This document shows positions 33,049 to 42,147 of a stretch of DNA of 48,814 nt, piece after piece. The notes under the pieces were generated by a model. It was not told the origin of the DNA and did no database searches. It was given only the letters and a program-made list of their open reading frames with translations. The position numbers and the translations under genes are program-made. The stretch lies in assembly GCA_019114135.1 (NCBI GenBank), contig DXGC01000117.1:1-48814 (forward strand), read 5' to 3'. Within the stretch, counting starts at the first letter, position 1; each line of letters starts with the position of its first letter. This stretch comes from Candidatus Corynebacterium avicola (lineage in GTDB: Bacteria; Actinomycetota; Actinomycetes; Mycobacteriales; Mycobacteriaceae).

Positions 33049-34158
33049 CTACCGGCTGTCGTCGTTGTTCTGGTCGCGCAGCGGACGGCGCGGCTCCGGG
33101 GGCTCCGGGGTCTCACCGTCGATGGTGAAGGACTCGCGGACGTCGCCCTGCAGATCGGCGAAGGAGTCGTCCTCCCGGGCCTTGGTCAGCGCACAGTTGA
33201 CGGTGCGCGAGCCGGCGTTCCAGGACTCCTGCGGCAGTGTGGTCCAGAACGGGGTCAGGGTGGACTGGTAGAGGGCCTCGTCCTCCTCGCCCTCGGGGGC
33301 CTGGCCACCGTTCATGAAGTCGATGGCTGCACGGGTGCACACCTTGTCGAGGTGCTCGTTCTGCTTCTCGATCGTCGGCCATGCACCGTCGGTGAAGGTG
33401 TCGCCCAGGTTCTCGGTCGAGGTGACGACCCAGGAGTAGGGGGTGTCGCAGCCGACGTTGCGCACGCTCTCGCCCTCGGCACGCACACAGGTCTCCACCG
33501 GTGCCGCCGTCGACTGGTCCGTCTCCGCCGCACGTCCGGTCGCTTCGGCGTACTCGCCCTCGCCCTGCGGCACCGCCACACCGCACAGCATGGTGCGGTC
33601 ACCCTCGGACCAGGCATCCTCGGGCGGGAGGATCGGGGCCACGGAGTAGCGGCCCTGCGGGTCCAGACGACCGTCCAGGTAACTCAGCGTCGGCCCGGCA
33701 CACAGGTCGGACGTCAGCTGCGACTGCCGGTCCAGGTCGGGCTGCGGTGCGTCCGGCCCGAACTCACTGGTCGGGTACTGCGAGAGGTCCTCGCGGGTCG
33801 AGACCTCGAAGCGGTGCGGCTCGGCGCAGTCAACCACGGTGAAGTTCGTGGTGACGCCTTCGCTCTGCTCCCAGTTCACGCATTCACCGGTGTCGGCGTC
33901 GGTGAAGGCCACGAGCTCAGGCTCGGTCTCCTCTTCGGCGCCGGTCCCCGCCACCAACGACGCATTGTCCGGCGCGGTGTACTCGTAGACGGCCGCACCG
34001 AAGCCGCCGGCCAGCGCAGCGGTCAGCGCCACTGGGAGCGTCCGGCGACTCGGCCGACGGCGCTTCTTGCGAGACGTCTGGTCGTCAGGGCGCGCGTCGG
34101 TGTCGCTGGGCACTGGTCGGTCGTCAGAATTCGGGTCGGTGGTCGGCATAGGGGGCAT
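33049..34158 (-). CDS. Septum formation family membrane protein
   Basis: A 369-residue protein: a hydrophilic N-terminus with a basic cluster (SRKKRRRPSRR), one membrane segment (LPVALTAALAGGFGAAVYEY), then a long external region with paired cysteines (GECVNWEQ, VVDCAEPHRFEV, SDLCAG, MLCGVAVP, ETCVRAEG, VGCDTPYSWVV, KVCTRAA, NCALTKA). The CxxPH-type element DCAEPHRFEV and its counterpart GCDTPYSW are the repeated Septum_form units. The acidic C-terminal tail is short. ATG 34158 is the first start; an internal ATG at 34149 is possible. The name comes from the family; direct evidence for a role in division is limited. Confidence 0.8.
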   Translation of the reverse strand: MPPMPTTDPNSDDRPVPSDTDARPDDQTSRKKRRRPSRRTLPVALTAALAGGFGAAVYEYTAPDNASLVAGTGAEEETEPELVAFTDADTGECVNWEQSEGVTTNFTVVDCAEPHRFEVSTREDLSQYPTSEFGPDAPQPDLDRQSQLTSDLCAGPTLSYLDGRLDPQGRYSVAPILPPEDAWSEGDRTMLCGVAVPQGEGEYAEATGRAAETDQSTAAPVETCVRAEGESVRNVGCDTPYSWVVTSTENLGDTFTDGAWPTIEKQNEHLDKVCTRAAIDFMNGGQAPEGEEDEALYQSTLTPFWTTLPQESWNAGSRTVNCALTKAREDDSFADLQGDVRESFTIDGETPEPPEPRRPLRDQNNDDSR

Positions 34159-34232
34159 TCTCTCACAGGGGACGGGGACTTCCGTCAGGCCATGGGGCCA
34201 CGTAGCCCACCACTATAGCTAAGCTAAGGGTC

Positions 34233-35507
34233 ATGATTGATCTGAAGTTCCTCCGGGAGAACCCCGACGTCGTCCGTGATTCCCAACGTACCCGTGGTGA
34301 GGACCCCTCCCTGGTGGACCAGCTCCTGGAGGCGGATCAGCGCCGCCGTGAGGCCATCTCCGCCGCTGACGTGGCACGATCCGACGCCAAGGCGTACTCC
34401 AAGTCGATGGGCGCGAAGATGAAGGACGCCACCGACGAGGAGCGTACCGAGCTGCGCGCCGAGGGGCAGGCCCGCTCGGCGAAGGTCAAGGAACTCGAGG
34501 CCGTGCAGAACGAGGCCGAGGGCGCCGTCAACGACCTGCAGATGAAGATCTCCAACGTGGTCACCGGTGCACCGGCCGGCGGCGAGGACGACTTCGTCGT
34601 CCTGGAACACATCGGTGAGCCCACCGAGTTCGACTTCGAGCCGAAGGACCACCTCGAGCTCGGCGAGTCCCTCGGTCTGATCGACATGGAGCGCGGGGCG
34701 AAGGTCTCCGGCGCCCGCTTCTACTTCCTCACAGGCGACGGAGCCCTGCTCCAGCTCGGCCTGCTGCAGCTCGCCGCCCAGAAGGCCCGCGACCACGGCT
34801 TCCAGCTGATGATCCCGCCGGTGCTGGTGCGTCCGGAGATCATGGCCGGCACCGGCTTCCTCGGTGCCCACGCCGACGAGATCTACCGCCTCGAGGCCGA
34901 CGACATGTACCTGGTCGGCACCTCCGAGGTGGCCCTGGCCGGCTACCACAAGGACGAGATCATCGACCTGTCCGAGGGACCCGTCCGCTACGCCGGCTGG
35001 TCGTCCTGCTTCCGTCGCGAGGCCGGCTCCTACGGCAAGGACACCCGCGGCATCCTGCGCGTCCACCAGTTCGACAAGGTCGAGATGTTCGTCTACGCCA
35101 AGCCGGAGGAGTCCCAGCAGGTCCACCAGGAGCTGCTGGAGATGGAGAAGGACATGCTCTCGGCCGTCGAGGTGCCCTACCGGGTCATCGACGTCGCCGG
35201 TGGCGACCTCGGCTCCTCGGCCGCCCGCAAATTCGACACAGAGGCCTGGGTGCCCACCCAGGAGACCTACCGCGAGCTGACCTCCACCTCGGACTGCACC
35301 ACTTTCCAGGCCCGACGGCTCAAGACCCGCTACCGTGACAGTGACGGCAAGGCGCAGACCGCCGCCACTCTCAACGGCACCCTGGCGACCACCCGGTGGC
35401 TGGTGGCCATCCTGGAGAACAACCAGCAGGCCGATGGTTCGGTGGTGGTGCCCGAGGCACTGCGCCCGTTCGTCGGCAAGGACGTCCTGACGCCCAAGAC
35501 GAAGTAG
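34233..35507 (+). CDS. serS: Seryl-tRNA synthetase
   Basis: A 424-residue class II aminoacyl-tRNA synthetase. The N-terminal coiled-coil arm that binds the tRNA variable arm spans residues ~1-110 ([19 protein letters not shown] through [19 protein letters not shown]). The catalytic domain carries motif 2 ([24 protein letters not shown]) and motif 3 ([18 protein letters not shown]). [18 protein letters not shown] is typical of bacterial SerRS. The length is usual. An AAGGG ribosome-binding site precedes ATG 34233. It leads the serS-acyltransferase-HAD operon. Confidence 0.98.
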   Translation: MIDLKFLRENPDVVRDSQRTRGEDPSLVDQLLEADQRRREAISAADVARSDAKAYSKSMGAKMKDATDEERTELRAEGQARSAKVKELEAVQNEAEGAVNDLQMKISNVVTGAPAGGEDDFVVLEHIGEPTEFDFEPKDHLELGESLGLIDMERGAKVSGARFYFLTGDGALLQLGLLQLAAQKARDHGFQLMIPPVLVRPEIMAGTGFLGAHADEIYRLEADDMYLVGTSEVALAGYHKDEIIDLSEGPVRYAGWSSCFRREAGSYGKDTRGILRVHQFDKVEMFVYAKPEESQQVHQELLEMEKDMLSAVEVPYRVIDVAGGDLGSSAARKFDTEAWVPTQETYRELTSTSDCTTFQARRLKTRYRDSDGKAQTAATLNGTLATTRWLVAILENNQQADGSVVVPEALRPFVGKDVLTPKTK

Positions 35508-35520
35508 AAAGAGATTCTCC

Positions 35521-36453
35521 ATGGCTTTCAAGCTGCCCCGCGACCACTTCTGGCTTCCGAAGGGCTTCTCGGTCACCCCGAAGCTCCCCGACACCACGCC
35601 CCACCCGGAGTCCCGGGAGCCGTTCTACGGACGGATCATCATCCCCTTCGCGAAGCTGTGGATGCGTCGTATGCAGCACCTGGAGGTGGAGATCCAGCAC
35701 CCCGAGCGCATCCCCGCCACCGGTGGTGCCGTGCTGGCGGTGAACCACACCGGCTACTGGGACTTCGTCTACGGCGCGATCCCCGCCGCCTACCAGGGTG
35801 GACGCCTGGTCCGCTTCATGGCGAAGAAGGAGATCTGGGACAACAAGATCGCCGGTGCGGCCATGAGCGGCTGCAAGCACATCCAGGTCGACCGCGCCGA
35901 CGGCGCAGCCTCGGTCCGTGAGGCCACCGAGCGCGCCGCGAAGGGCGAGCTGATCGGTATCTTCCCGGAGGCGACGATCTCCCGCTCCTTCGAGATCAAG
36001 GAGGTCAAGGACGGTGCCGGCCGCATCGCGCAAGAGGCCGGCGTCCCGCTGATCCCTGTGGTGATCTGGGGTTCCCAGCGAGTCTGGACGAAGGGCCGTA
36101 AGCCTGTCTGGCGTCCGAAGAAGACCACCCTGGTGGTCTCCGTCGGCGAGCCGGTGGAGATCGACGAGGACTCCAAGGTCACCGCGAAGAACCTGCACGA
36201 CGCCATGGTCACCCGGCTCGACGAGGTCCGCGCCCGCTACGACGAGCTCTACGGTCCCTTCCCCGAGGGCGAGTACTGGATGCCGAAGTCGCTCGGCGGC
36301 TCCGCCCCGACGCTGGAGGAGGCGACGGTGAAGGACCGGGAGGACGCCGCCGCCCGCCGCGCCGCACGGGAGCAGCGCGAGGCGGAGAAGGCAGCCAACC
36401 CCGAGGCCGTGAAGCAGAAGAAGCCGCTGTGGAAAAAGCTGCTCCGTCGCTAG
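35521..36453 (+). CDS. 1-acyl-sn-glycerol-3-phosphate acyltransferase-like protein (PlsC family)
   Basis: A 310-residue acyltransferase, probably making phosphatidic acid or acylating a related lipid at the membrane. The HX4D motif is VNHTGYWDF (His76, Asp81); the glycerophosphate-binding element is GIFPEATIS, with Ala where Gly is usual; PLIPVVIWGSQRV is the late motif. The C-terminal ~60 residues are a charged, Lys/Glu/Ala-rich tail. It lies 13 bases after serS and its last 25 bases overlap the HAD gene, so the three genes form an operon. Confidence 0.9.
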   Translation: MAFKLPRDHFWLPKGFSVTPKLPDTTPHPESREPFYGRIIIPFAKLWMRRMQHLEVEIQHPERIPATGGAVLAVNHTGYWDFVYGAIPAAYQGGRLVRFMAKKEIWDNKIAGAAMSGCKHIQVDRADGAASVREATERAAKGELIGIFPEATISRSFEIKEVKDGAGRIAQEAGVPLIPVVIWGSQRVWTKGRKPVWRPKKTTLVVSVGEPVEIDEDSKVTAKNLHDAMVTRLDEVRARYDELYGPFPEGEYWMPKSLGGSAPTLEEATVKDREDAAARRAAREQREAEKAANPEAVKQKKPLWKKLLRR

Positions 36454-37304
36454 TCGTCAGCGACCTCGACGGTACCCTGCTGACCTCGGCCGAGCGGGTC
36501 TCGCCCCGGACCCGTGAGGTGATCGGCCGAGTGGTGGACGCTGGCGTGCGGTTCATCCCCGCTTCCGGACGCCCCGCCCGCTGGATGCTCCCGGTGATCG
36601 AGCAGCTGGGACTGCGTCCGGTCTGCGTCTGCGCCAACGGCGCTGTGGTGTACGACTCGGCGACCGACCGTATCACCTATGCCGCCGAACTGGCACCGGA
36701 GGTGCTGGCGCAGGTCGCCGCACAGGTGCGGGACGCCACGGACGACGTCCTGTCCGCCAGGGGATTGCCGCCGGTGACCTTCGCCGTGGAACGCGCCGGT
36801 ACCAGTGCCTTCGACCGGGTGGACGAACTGTTCGCCGTGGAGGAGGACTACCCGCACGCCTGGGAGTCGGACGAGCACTCCGTCGAGAACAGGAACTCCC
36901 TGTTCAGAAAGCCCGCGGTGAAGCTGTTGGTACGCCACGAGGATCTGCACTCCGCCGAGTTGTACTCCCTGGTCCAGCCGGTCGTGGACCCGGTCGATGC
37001 TCATGTGACGTGGTCCTTCAGCGGCGGACTGCTGGAGATCAACGTGCCCGGGGTGACCAAGCTGTCGGGGCTGGCCCATGCGCTGGGCGAGGTGGGTACG
37101 GCCGGTTCCCCGACGGTCCCGGAGATCGACCCGGCGCAGGTCGTGGCCTTCGGCGACATGCCGAACGACATCGCGATGCTGCGGTGGGCAGGTCTGGGTG
37201 TGGCGATGGGCAATGCGGTCGACGAGGTCGTCGCCATCGCCGACCACCGCACCGCCTCCCATGACGAGGACGGTATCGCCGAGGTCCTCGAACGCTGGTT
37301 CTGA
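36429..37304 (+). CDS. HAD-superfamily hydrolase, Cof type
   Basis: A 291-residue phosphatase of the HAD IIB (Cof) class. The nucleophile and general acid are Asp12 and Asp14 in VVSDLDGTLL; motif II is ASGRPARW; the conserved Lys is in VPGVTKLSGL, and motif IV is VVAFGDMPNDIAML, followed by GVAMGNAVDEV. GTG 36429 lies inside the end of the acyltransferase gene (25-base overlap), in another frame. Substrate unknown, commonly sugar phosphates or cofactor phosphates. It is the last gene before the catabolic island. Confidence 0.9.
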   Translation: MEKAAPSLVVSDLDGTLLTSAERVSPRTREVIGRVVDAGVRFIPASGRPARWMLPVIEQLGLRPVCVCANGAVVYDSATDRITYAAELAPEVLAQVAAQVRDATDDVLSARGLPPVTFAVERAGTSAFDRVDELFAVEEDYPHAWESDEHSVENRNSLFRKPAVKLLVRHEDLHSAELYSLVQPVVDPVDAHVTWSFSGGLLEINVPGVTKLSGLAHALGEVGTAGSPTVPEIDPAQVVAFGDMPNDIAMLRWAGLGVAMGNAVDEVVAIADHRTASHDEDGIAEVLERWF

Positions 37305-37338
37305 GGTGCAGGGGTCGGGACCGGCCACGCAGGTAGCA

Positions 37339-38688
37339 CTAGGTATTCCGTCGAACGTCCACTGCCTTGCCGGAGTTCGCTCTGGTGGACAATGCCACGA
37401 ACCCCAGGAAGATCATCGAGGACACCGCAAACGCCGCGAACACGCTGAACCCCCAGCTCTCCAGGCCTGCAGCAAAAAGCTGACCACCCAACCACGGGCC
37501 GAAGACGGCGCCAAACCTGCCCATCCCCGTCGTCCAGCCGATTGCTGTGGCCCTCATTGACGTCGGGAAGACGTGCGCGACTGCCGCGTACACCATCGTC
37601 TGCGAGCTGAACAGGAAGAACCCGGCGACGAAGATGATCGTGTAGGTCACGATGACCGGCGCCTTGACACTCAGCAGCAGGAGCATCAGCGCGGTAACAA
37701 AGAACCAGATCATCGCCACCCGTACCGGCCCCAGGGAATCCGAGAGTCGACCAGCGGTCAACATCCCGAACACACCGCCGAGATTCACCACCAGGAGGAA
37801 GGAGAGGGATGATCCGAGCGCGAAACCCTCCGACATCATCAATGACGGCAGCCAGTTGCTGAGTCCGTAGACCAGTAGGAGACCGCCGAAGGATGCGCAC
37901 CAGAAGAACAGCGTTGTTGCGATGTTCCGTCCGGTGAAGAGTTTGACGAGACTGGTGCCGACCGAACCGGTCGCCGAACTGGAGGATACTTCAGGCATAG
38001 CCACGCCTAGCTGCCGGCCAGTTTCCTCCGCCTCCCTGTGCCGTCCCTTAGCCTGGAGGAACGCCAGTGACTCTGGCATGTATTTTAGGATCAGGGGGAC
38101 GAGGACGATGAGCGGAAGCACTCCTACCCAGTACATCGAGCGCCATCCCAGTGCAGGAAGCAGCCAGATCCCGAGCAAGCTCGCGAGGATCCCACCTACC
38201 TGGTGTGCCGACATCAGCAGTCCGATCGAAAAGTTCCTGCTTCCGCCGGGGGAGTACTCCGAGACCATCGAAATAGCCGTAGGCAGCAGTCCGCCCAATC
38301 CGACGCCTGCCAGAGTCCGACCAATCCCGAAAATCATGGCGTTCGGAGCTATGGCGCACACTGCGGAAAACACGGAGAACACGACGGTGCAGCTGATGAT
38401 TCCCCAACGTCGGCCGATGACGTCCGTCAGCATGCCGACCGTCAAGGCGCCAATGAGCATTCCGAAGGTGGCGTAAGAACCGATGTCTCCGGCGAGCGAG
38501 GAACTCATGTCCAGATTCGTGTCTTCGGTCATCGGCGGAATCGTCGCACCGTACATGAATGTGTCGATGCCGTCGAAGCACACCGCCAACCAACACAGGA
38601 CCATGACGACGACCGGCCCCCTTCGCGAAGGTGGAGTCTCCGTGGCAGTGGACTTCCTCAACCGTTGTTCCGAAACTACTTGGCCCAT
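37339..38688 (-). CDS. MFS aromatic-acid:H+ symporter, AAHS family (GalT/PcaK-like)
   Basis: A 449-residue permease with 12 predicted membrane segments. Segment 1 has the AAHS hallmark Asp in LAVCFDGIDTFMYGATIPPM; the loop 2-3 motif is GMLTDVIGRRWGI; the family motif GVGLGGLLPTAISMVSEY lies in segment 4; the loop 8-9 repeat is AGRLSDSLGPV. These transporters import benzoate-type acids such as protocatechuate, vanillate, gentisate or gallate. It lies beside ring-cleavage genes and an operator-like copy sits ~150 bp upstream, so it is most likely the importer of the pathway substrate. It has a weak GAGGGA ribosome-binding site and somewhat lower GC than core genes. Confidence 0.88.
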   Translation of the reverse strand: MGQVVSEQRLRKSTATETPPSRRGPVVVMVLCWLAVCFDGIDTFMYGATIPPMTEDTNLDMSSSLAGDIGSYATFGMLIGALTVGMLTDVIGRRWGIISCTVVFSVFSAVCAIAPNAMIFGIGRTLAGVGLGGLLPTAISMVSEYSPGGSRNFSIGLLMSAHQVGGILASLLGIWLLPALGWRSMYWVGVLPLIVLVPLILKYMPESLAFLQAKGRHREAEETGRQLGVAMPEVSSSSATGSVGTSLVKLFTGRNIATTLFFWCASFGGLLLVYGLSNWLPSLMMSEGFALGSSLSFLLVVNLGGVFGMLTAGRLSDSLGPVRVAMIWFFVTALMLLLLSVKAPVIVTYTIIFVAGFFLFSSQTMVYAAVAHVFPTSMRATAIGWTTGMGRFGAVFGPWLGGQLFAAGLESWGFSVFAAFAVSSMIFLGFVALSTRANSGKAVDVRRNT

Positions 38689-39089
38689 GTCTGGTTCCCT
38701 CGATCCTGTCTCGATGCTGAGTGGACGATTCCGGGAGCGGGTCCCGTACGCCTAAACCTGCGGTCGCTGACCGACTGATTCCGCTAGTCGGTTGCAACAC
38801 GTTTGGTGTCCGCAAGTGAACCAGACCACATTCAGATCGTCAACAATCCTGTTATCAATATCGAGTAACCGAATTCTTCGTGCCATAGGACGGAAACCCC
38901 GAAGCGCCCCTCGGGCCATGACATATTGCCTGGTAAAAGCCACACATCTTGAGTGCTCGGCGCATTGGATAGGGGCTCGGTATGTCTCCCCCGAGATTCA
39001 CCCCACAATGTCGATTGCTGACATTCTTAACCTCTGTTGCCCTGACGGTCCCCCCGGTTTCCCCGGTGCCCATTCGTCCCTGGGTGGGC
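38689..39089. promoter_or_regulatory. 400-bp transporter leader and promoter region
   Basis: No gene is visible between the regulator gene and the transporter gene (both leftward). The region contains the operator-like site at 38839-38856, an inverted repeat ACCGACT-N9-AGTCGGT at 38770-38792 about 80 bases before the transporter start, and AT-rich sequence around the operator copy. It should hold the transporter promoter; the long distance suggests a sizeable leader. Confidence 0.55.
38839..38856. promoter_or_regulatory. Imperfect copy of the GntR operator upstream of the transporter
   Basis: GTCAACAATCCTGTTATC matches 14 of 18 positions of the perfect palindrome found in the operon promoter. 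Its left half (GTCAACAAT) is identical. It lies 151-168 bases upstream of the transporter ATG. Confidence 0.55.
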
Positions 39090-39761
39090 CTACAGGTTCT
39101 CCCCGATCTCCCTGATGGCCGTTCCGACGCTGGTCAGGTGTGCTTGCATTGCTGCGGCGGCCGAATCGGGATCATGGGCGCACACCGCCTCGATAATCGC
39201 CAGGTGCTGCGGCAGTGACACTTGTGGGCGGCCCTGCTGATTCGCGAGGCGGAACTGGTACCGGACCGCCTGCCCTCGGAGCCGCTGTACGGTGTCAGCG
39301 GCCGTCTTCTGGCCACTTACCTCGATGATTAGTGCATGGAGGCGCTTGTTCGCCGCAGCGTATGCTTCGCGGTCCCCGCCGTCGACGGCTCGCGCCATGT
39401 CGCGGCCGATCTCCCGGAGGTGGGAAATATCCTGTTCCTCGATGCGTTCCGCGGCCTTCCGGGCGCACAGTGCCTCCAGTGCGGCACGAACCTCTGTGAT
39501 CTCCACCGCCTCCTCCATGGTGACGGCACGGACCCGCGCGCCACGATTCTGTACGCGCTCGACCAGTCCCTCAACACTCAGTTCCGCGAGGGCGCCGCGC
39601 ACGCTTCCCCGTGATGCCCCGAATTCCTCGGCCAGATCCGCCTCCACCAGTCGTTGGCCAGGTACAAATCTCCCGGTTACGATCGAATTCCGCAGTTCGG
39701 TCACCAGATCATCCGTGCGGGGAGGGCTCTGTGGCGTGTTCTCCACACTCACGTTAACCAT
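39090..39761 (-). CDS. GntR-family transcriptional regulator with FCD ligand domain
   Basis: A ~223-residue repressor-type regulator. The winged helix is clear: TELRNSIVTGRFVPGQRLVE, ADLAEEFGASRGSVRGALAEL and VERVQNRGARVRAV. The all-helical FCD domain follows (EITEVRAALEALCARKAAERI, with metal/ligand residues such as the Asp/His of LHALIIEVS and LPQHLAIIEAV). ATG 39761 is chosen with AAAGG 8 bases upstream; a GTG at 39812 would add 17 residues. It is divergent from the catabolic operon across ~170 bp containing a perfect palindrome, so it probably represses the operon until the aromatic acid or a pathway intermediate binds. Confidence 0.9.
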   Translation of the reverse strand: MVNVSVENTPQSPPRTDDLVTELRNSIVTGRFVPGQRLVEADLAEEFGASRGSVRGALAELSVEGLVERVQNRGARVRAVTMEEAVEITEVRAALEALCARKAAERIEEQDISHLREIGRDMARAVDGGDREAYAAANKRLHALIIEVSGQKTAADTVQRLRGQAVRYQFRLANQQGRPQVSLPQHLAIIEAVCAHDPDSAAAAMQAHLTSVGTAIREIGENL

Positions 39762-39875
39762 GCCTCGACCTTTCGTACGGGGCCCTGTGACAGGCACCGG
39801 TTTCTCTGTCACGTCACTTTCTACCTGGCTAGCCTAGCAGTACCGCAAGGTCGCTCGACTGCGCGCCCGCTCGGA

Positions 39876-39904
39876 TTGTCAACAATTTTGTTGACGTATA
39901 TGAT
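39876..39904 (+). promoter_or_regulatory. Promoter with embedded palindromic operator of the catabolic operon
   Basis: TTGTCA (39876-39881) and TATGAT (39899-39904) are separated by exactly 17 bases, a near-consensus housekeeping promoter. The perfect 18-nt palindrome GTCAACAATTTTGTTGAC (39878-39895) fills the space between them, the classical position for repressor blocking. Transcription would start near 39911, ~23 bases before ATG 39934. The divergent GntR protein is the obvious ligand. Confidence 0.75.
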
Positions 39905-39933
39905 CGGGGTCACTGTCGAAGAAAGGACCGACA

Positions 39934-41094
39934 ATGACCCCTCCTCTACCGCAGACCGCGGTCCCGACGACCCTCATGCGTGGCGGCACCTCTCGGGGGC
40001 CGTTCTTCCTGGAGAGTGATCTCCCACCGGTCGGGGAACTCCGCGACCGCGTTCTCCTCGCTGTCATGGGAAGCCCTCACCCGCTGCAGGTCGACGGGGT
40101 GGGTGGGGGAAATCCTCTCACCAGTAAGGCCGGCGTTGTCGCACTGTCGCCGGAACCAGATATCGACCTGGACTTCACCTTTGGCCAGTTGCGTCCGGAA
40201 TCAGACACGGTGCAGTTCACCGCAAACTGCGGCAACTTGCTCGCTGCCGTACTTCCATTCGCCATCGAGCGCGGCCTGATCACTCCCGTGGGTGATCGGA
40301 CCACCGCCACCATCCGAACAACGAACACCGGACTCCTTGCCAGCGTCACCGTGGTGACCCCACTGGTGGAGGGTACAGACCGACGATTCGTCGCCTACGA
40401 CGGAGACACCCGGATCGCCGGGGTCGGCGCTACCTCAAGCCCGGTGGAGATCAGCTTTCTCGACACCGCCGGGTCCGTGGTCGGGCAGCTGCTACCCACT
40501 GGAAATCTGACCGACGATCTGGTCCTCCCCGACACTCGGACGGTGTCGGCCACTCTCATCGACAATGGTCAGCCGTTGGTTGTTCTGCGTGCCGATGAAC
40601 TTGGGATCGCTGGCGTGGAGCCCCCTCATGAGCTGGAGAACGAGCACGCACTGAAGCGCGGTCTGGAGGCTCTGCGATTACAGGCCGGAGAGCTGATGGG
40701 ACTCGGCGACGTCTCCTCGGTTTCCTATCCCAAGATGACTCTCGTCTCACCTCCCTCCGGTGACGGGGTCGGCGCGCTCTCGACCCGCAGTTTCATCCCG
40801 CACACAGTGCACCGGTCGATCGGAGTCCTCGCTGCAGTGACGGTGGCGACAGCCGCCTGCATGCCGGGAACCGTCGCGGCAACTGTGGCCGAAGCCGGTG
40901 AAGGCCGCGAGCGGACTCTCACCGTGGAGCATCCGAGCGGGGGTTTTCCTGTGCACCTCACCTTCGACGAACACGGCGATGTGGTCAGTTCAGGGATTAC
41001 TCGTACCGCCAGAAACATCATGGTCGGTGCAGTGAACGTGAGCCCGTCTGTCTGGTCACCCGGCCGGACCAACCAGAAAGGACCAGCCAAATGA
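39934..41094 (+). CDS. 4-oxalomesaconate tautomerase, PrpF family (LigU/GalD-like)
   Basis: A 386-residue isomerase. The PrpF-family opening VPTTLMRGGTSRGPFFLESDLP is unmistakable, followed by QVDGVGGGNPLTSKAGVVAL and the catalytic-Cys element FTANCGNLLAAVLPFAI (Cys99), then SYPKMTLVSPP. LigU and GalD isomerise 4-oxalomesaconate before its hydration. The family also contains methylaconitate isomerase (PrpF), but the LigJ- and LigK-type genes that follow make the 4-oxalomesaconate role far more likely. AAAGGA precedes ATG 39934. Its stop overlaps the next start (ATGA). Confidence 0.85.
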   Translation: MTPPLPQTAVPTTLMRGGTSRGPFFLESDLPPVGELRDRVLLAVMGSPHPLQVDGVGGGNPLTSKAGVVALSPEPDIDLDFTFGQLRPESDTVQFTANCGNLLAAVLPFAIERGLITPVGDRTTATIRTTNTGLLASVTVVTPLVEGTDRRFVAYDGDTRIAGVGATSSPVEISFLDTAGSVVGQLLPTGNLTDDLVLPDTRTVSATLIDNGQPLVVLRADELGIAGVEPPHELENEHALKRGLEALRLQAGELMGLGDVSSVSYPKMTLVSPPSGDGVGALSTRSFIPHTVHRSIGVLAAVTVATAACMPGTVAATVAEAGEGRERTLTVEHPSGGFPVHLTFDEHGDVVSSGITRTARNIMVGAVNVSPSVWSPGRTNQKGPAK

Positions 41095-42113
41095 TCATTG
41101 ACTGCCACGGTCACTTCACGACAGCCCCCGCCCCGTTGGGTGAATGGCGCGAGCAGCAGAACGCCGCACTTACCGGCGGTACGGAGCCCGATCCGGCAGG
41201 TCCCGTCATCCGCGACGATGAACTCCGCGAGGCTGTCGAGCCGCACCAGCTGAAGCTCATGGACGAACGCGGCATCGACCTCACGGTGTTTTCGCCCAGG
41301 GCCTCCTTCATGGCACACCACATAGGGGATTTTTCGACTTCCTCGACGTGGGCGCGCATCTGCAACGATCTCATTGCCCGGGTCGCCGAACTCTTCCCGA
41401 CGCGTTTCGCGCCGGCGGCGATGCTCCCGCAGTCCCCTGGAGTCGCTCCCGAGACCTGCATCCCGGAGTTGGAACGCTGCGTCGACGAGCACGACATCGT
41501 GGCGGTGAACATCAATCCGGATCCCTCAGGTGGGTACTGGACCTCACCCCCTCTCACCGATGAATCATGGTTTCCGCTGTACGAGAAGCTCGTGGAACAT
41601 GACCTTCCCGCCATGGTCCACGTATCGACCTCAGTCAATCCCGCGTTCCACACGACGGGTGCGCACTATCTCAACGCCGACACCACTGCGGTGATGCAGT
41701 TGATCCAGGGTGACCTGTTCGCGAAATTCCCCGACCTCCGCCTGGTCATCCCCCACGGTGGTGGTGCTTCCCCCTACCACTGGGGTCGCTTCCGGGGCTT
41801 GGCGATGGCGATGGGCAAGCCGCCGTTGGAGGAACACATTCTCGGCAATGTCTTCTTCGACACCTGCGTCTATCACCAGCCCGGGTTCGACACACTCATG
41901 GACGTCATCCCCCACGAGAACATTCTCTTCGCGTCCGAGATGATCGGTGCCGTCCGGAACATCGACCCCACGACCGGGAACTACTTCGACGACACCCTGC
42001 GGTACCTCGACAAAACAGGATTAAGCGCCACCGACCGCGAGGTGATCACCGAGGGAAACATCCGTCGGACCTACCCACGTCTCGACCGACGTCTCACCCG
42101 CCTCGGACTGTGA
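41091..42113 (+). CDS. ligJ: 4-oxalomesaconate hydratase, amidohydrolase family (LigJ-like)
   Basis: A 340-residue zinc enzyme of the amidohydrolase superfamily that adds water to 4-oxalomesaconate to give 4-carboxy-4-hydroxy-2-oxoadipate. The metal-binding HxH is DCHGHFTT (His6, His8). The stretches VFSPRASFMAHHIGDF, MLPQSPGVAPETCIPELERC, NPDPSGGYWTSPPLTDE, FHTTGAHYLNADTT, HGGGASPYHWGRFRG and FASEMIGAVR agree with the LigJ sequence as I remember it over most of the length, more closely than with decarboxylase relatives (LigW, ACMSD). The ATG overlaps the tautomerase stop. Confidence 0.88.
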   Translation: MIIDCHGHFTTAPAPLGEWREQQNAALTGGTEPDPAGPVIRDDELREAVEPHQLKLMDERGIDLTVFSPRASFMAHHIGDFSTSSTWARICNDLIARVAELFPTRFAPAAMLPQSPGVAPETCIPELERCVDEHDIVAVNINPDPSGGYWTSPPLTDESWFPLYEKLVEHDLPAMVHVSTSVNPAFHTTGAHYLNADTTAVMQLIQGDLFAKFPDLRLVIPHGGGASPYHWGRFRGLAMAMGKPPLEEHILGNVFFDTCVYHQPGFDTLMDVIPHENILFASEMIGAVRNIDPTTGNYFDDTLRYLDKTGLSATDREVITEGNIRRTYPRLDRRLTRLGL

Positions 42114-42147
42114 CACCACCACGGAAAACTACGGAAGGAAGAGCACC

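Noticed and set aside
41091..42113. Annotation of the hydratase as an aromatic decarboxylase (LigW or ACMSD type)
   Set aside because: These belong to the same superfamily, but the whole-length agreement with LigJ-specific stretches and the neighbouring tautomerase and aldolase genes favour the hydratase.
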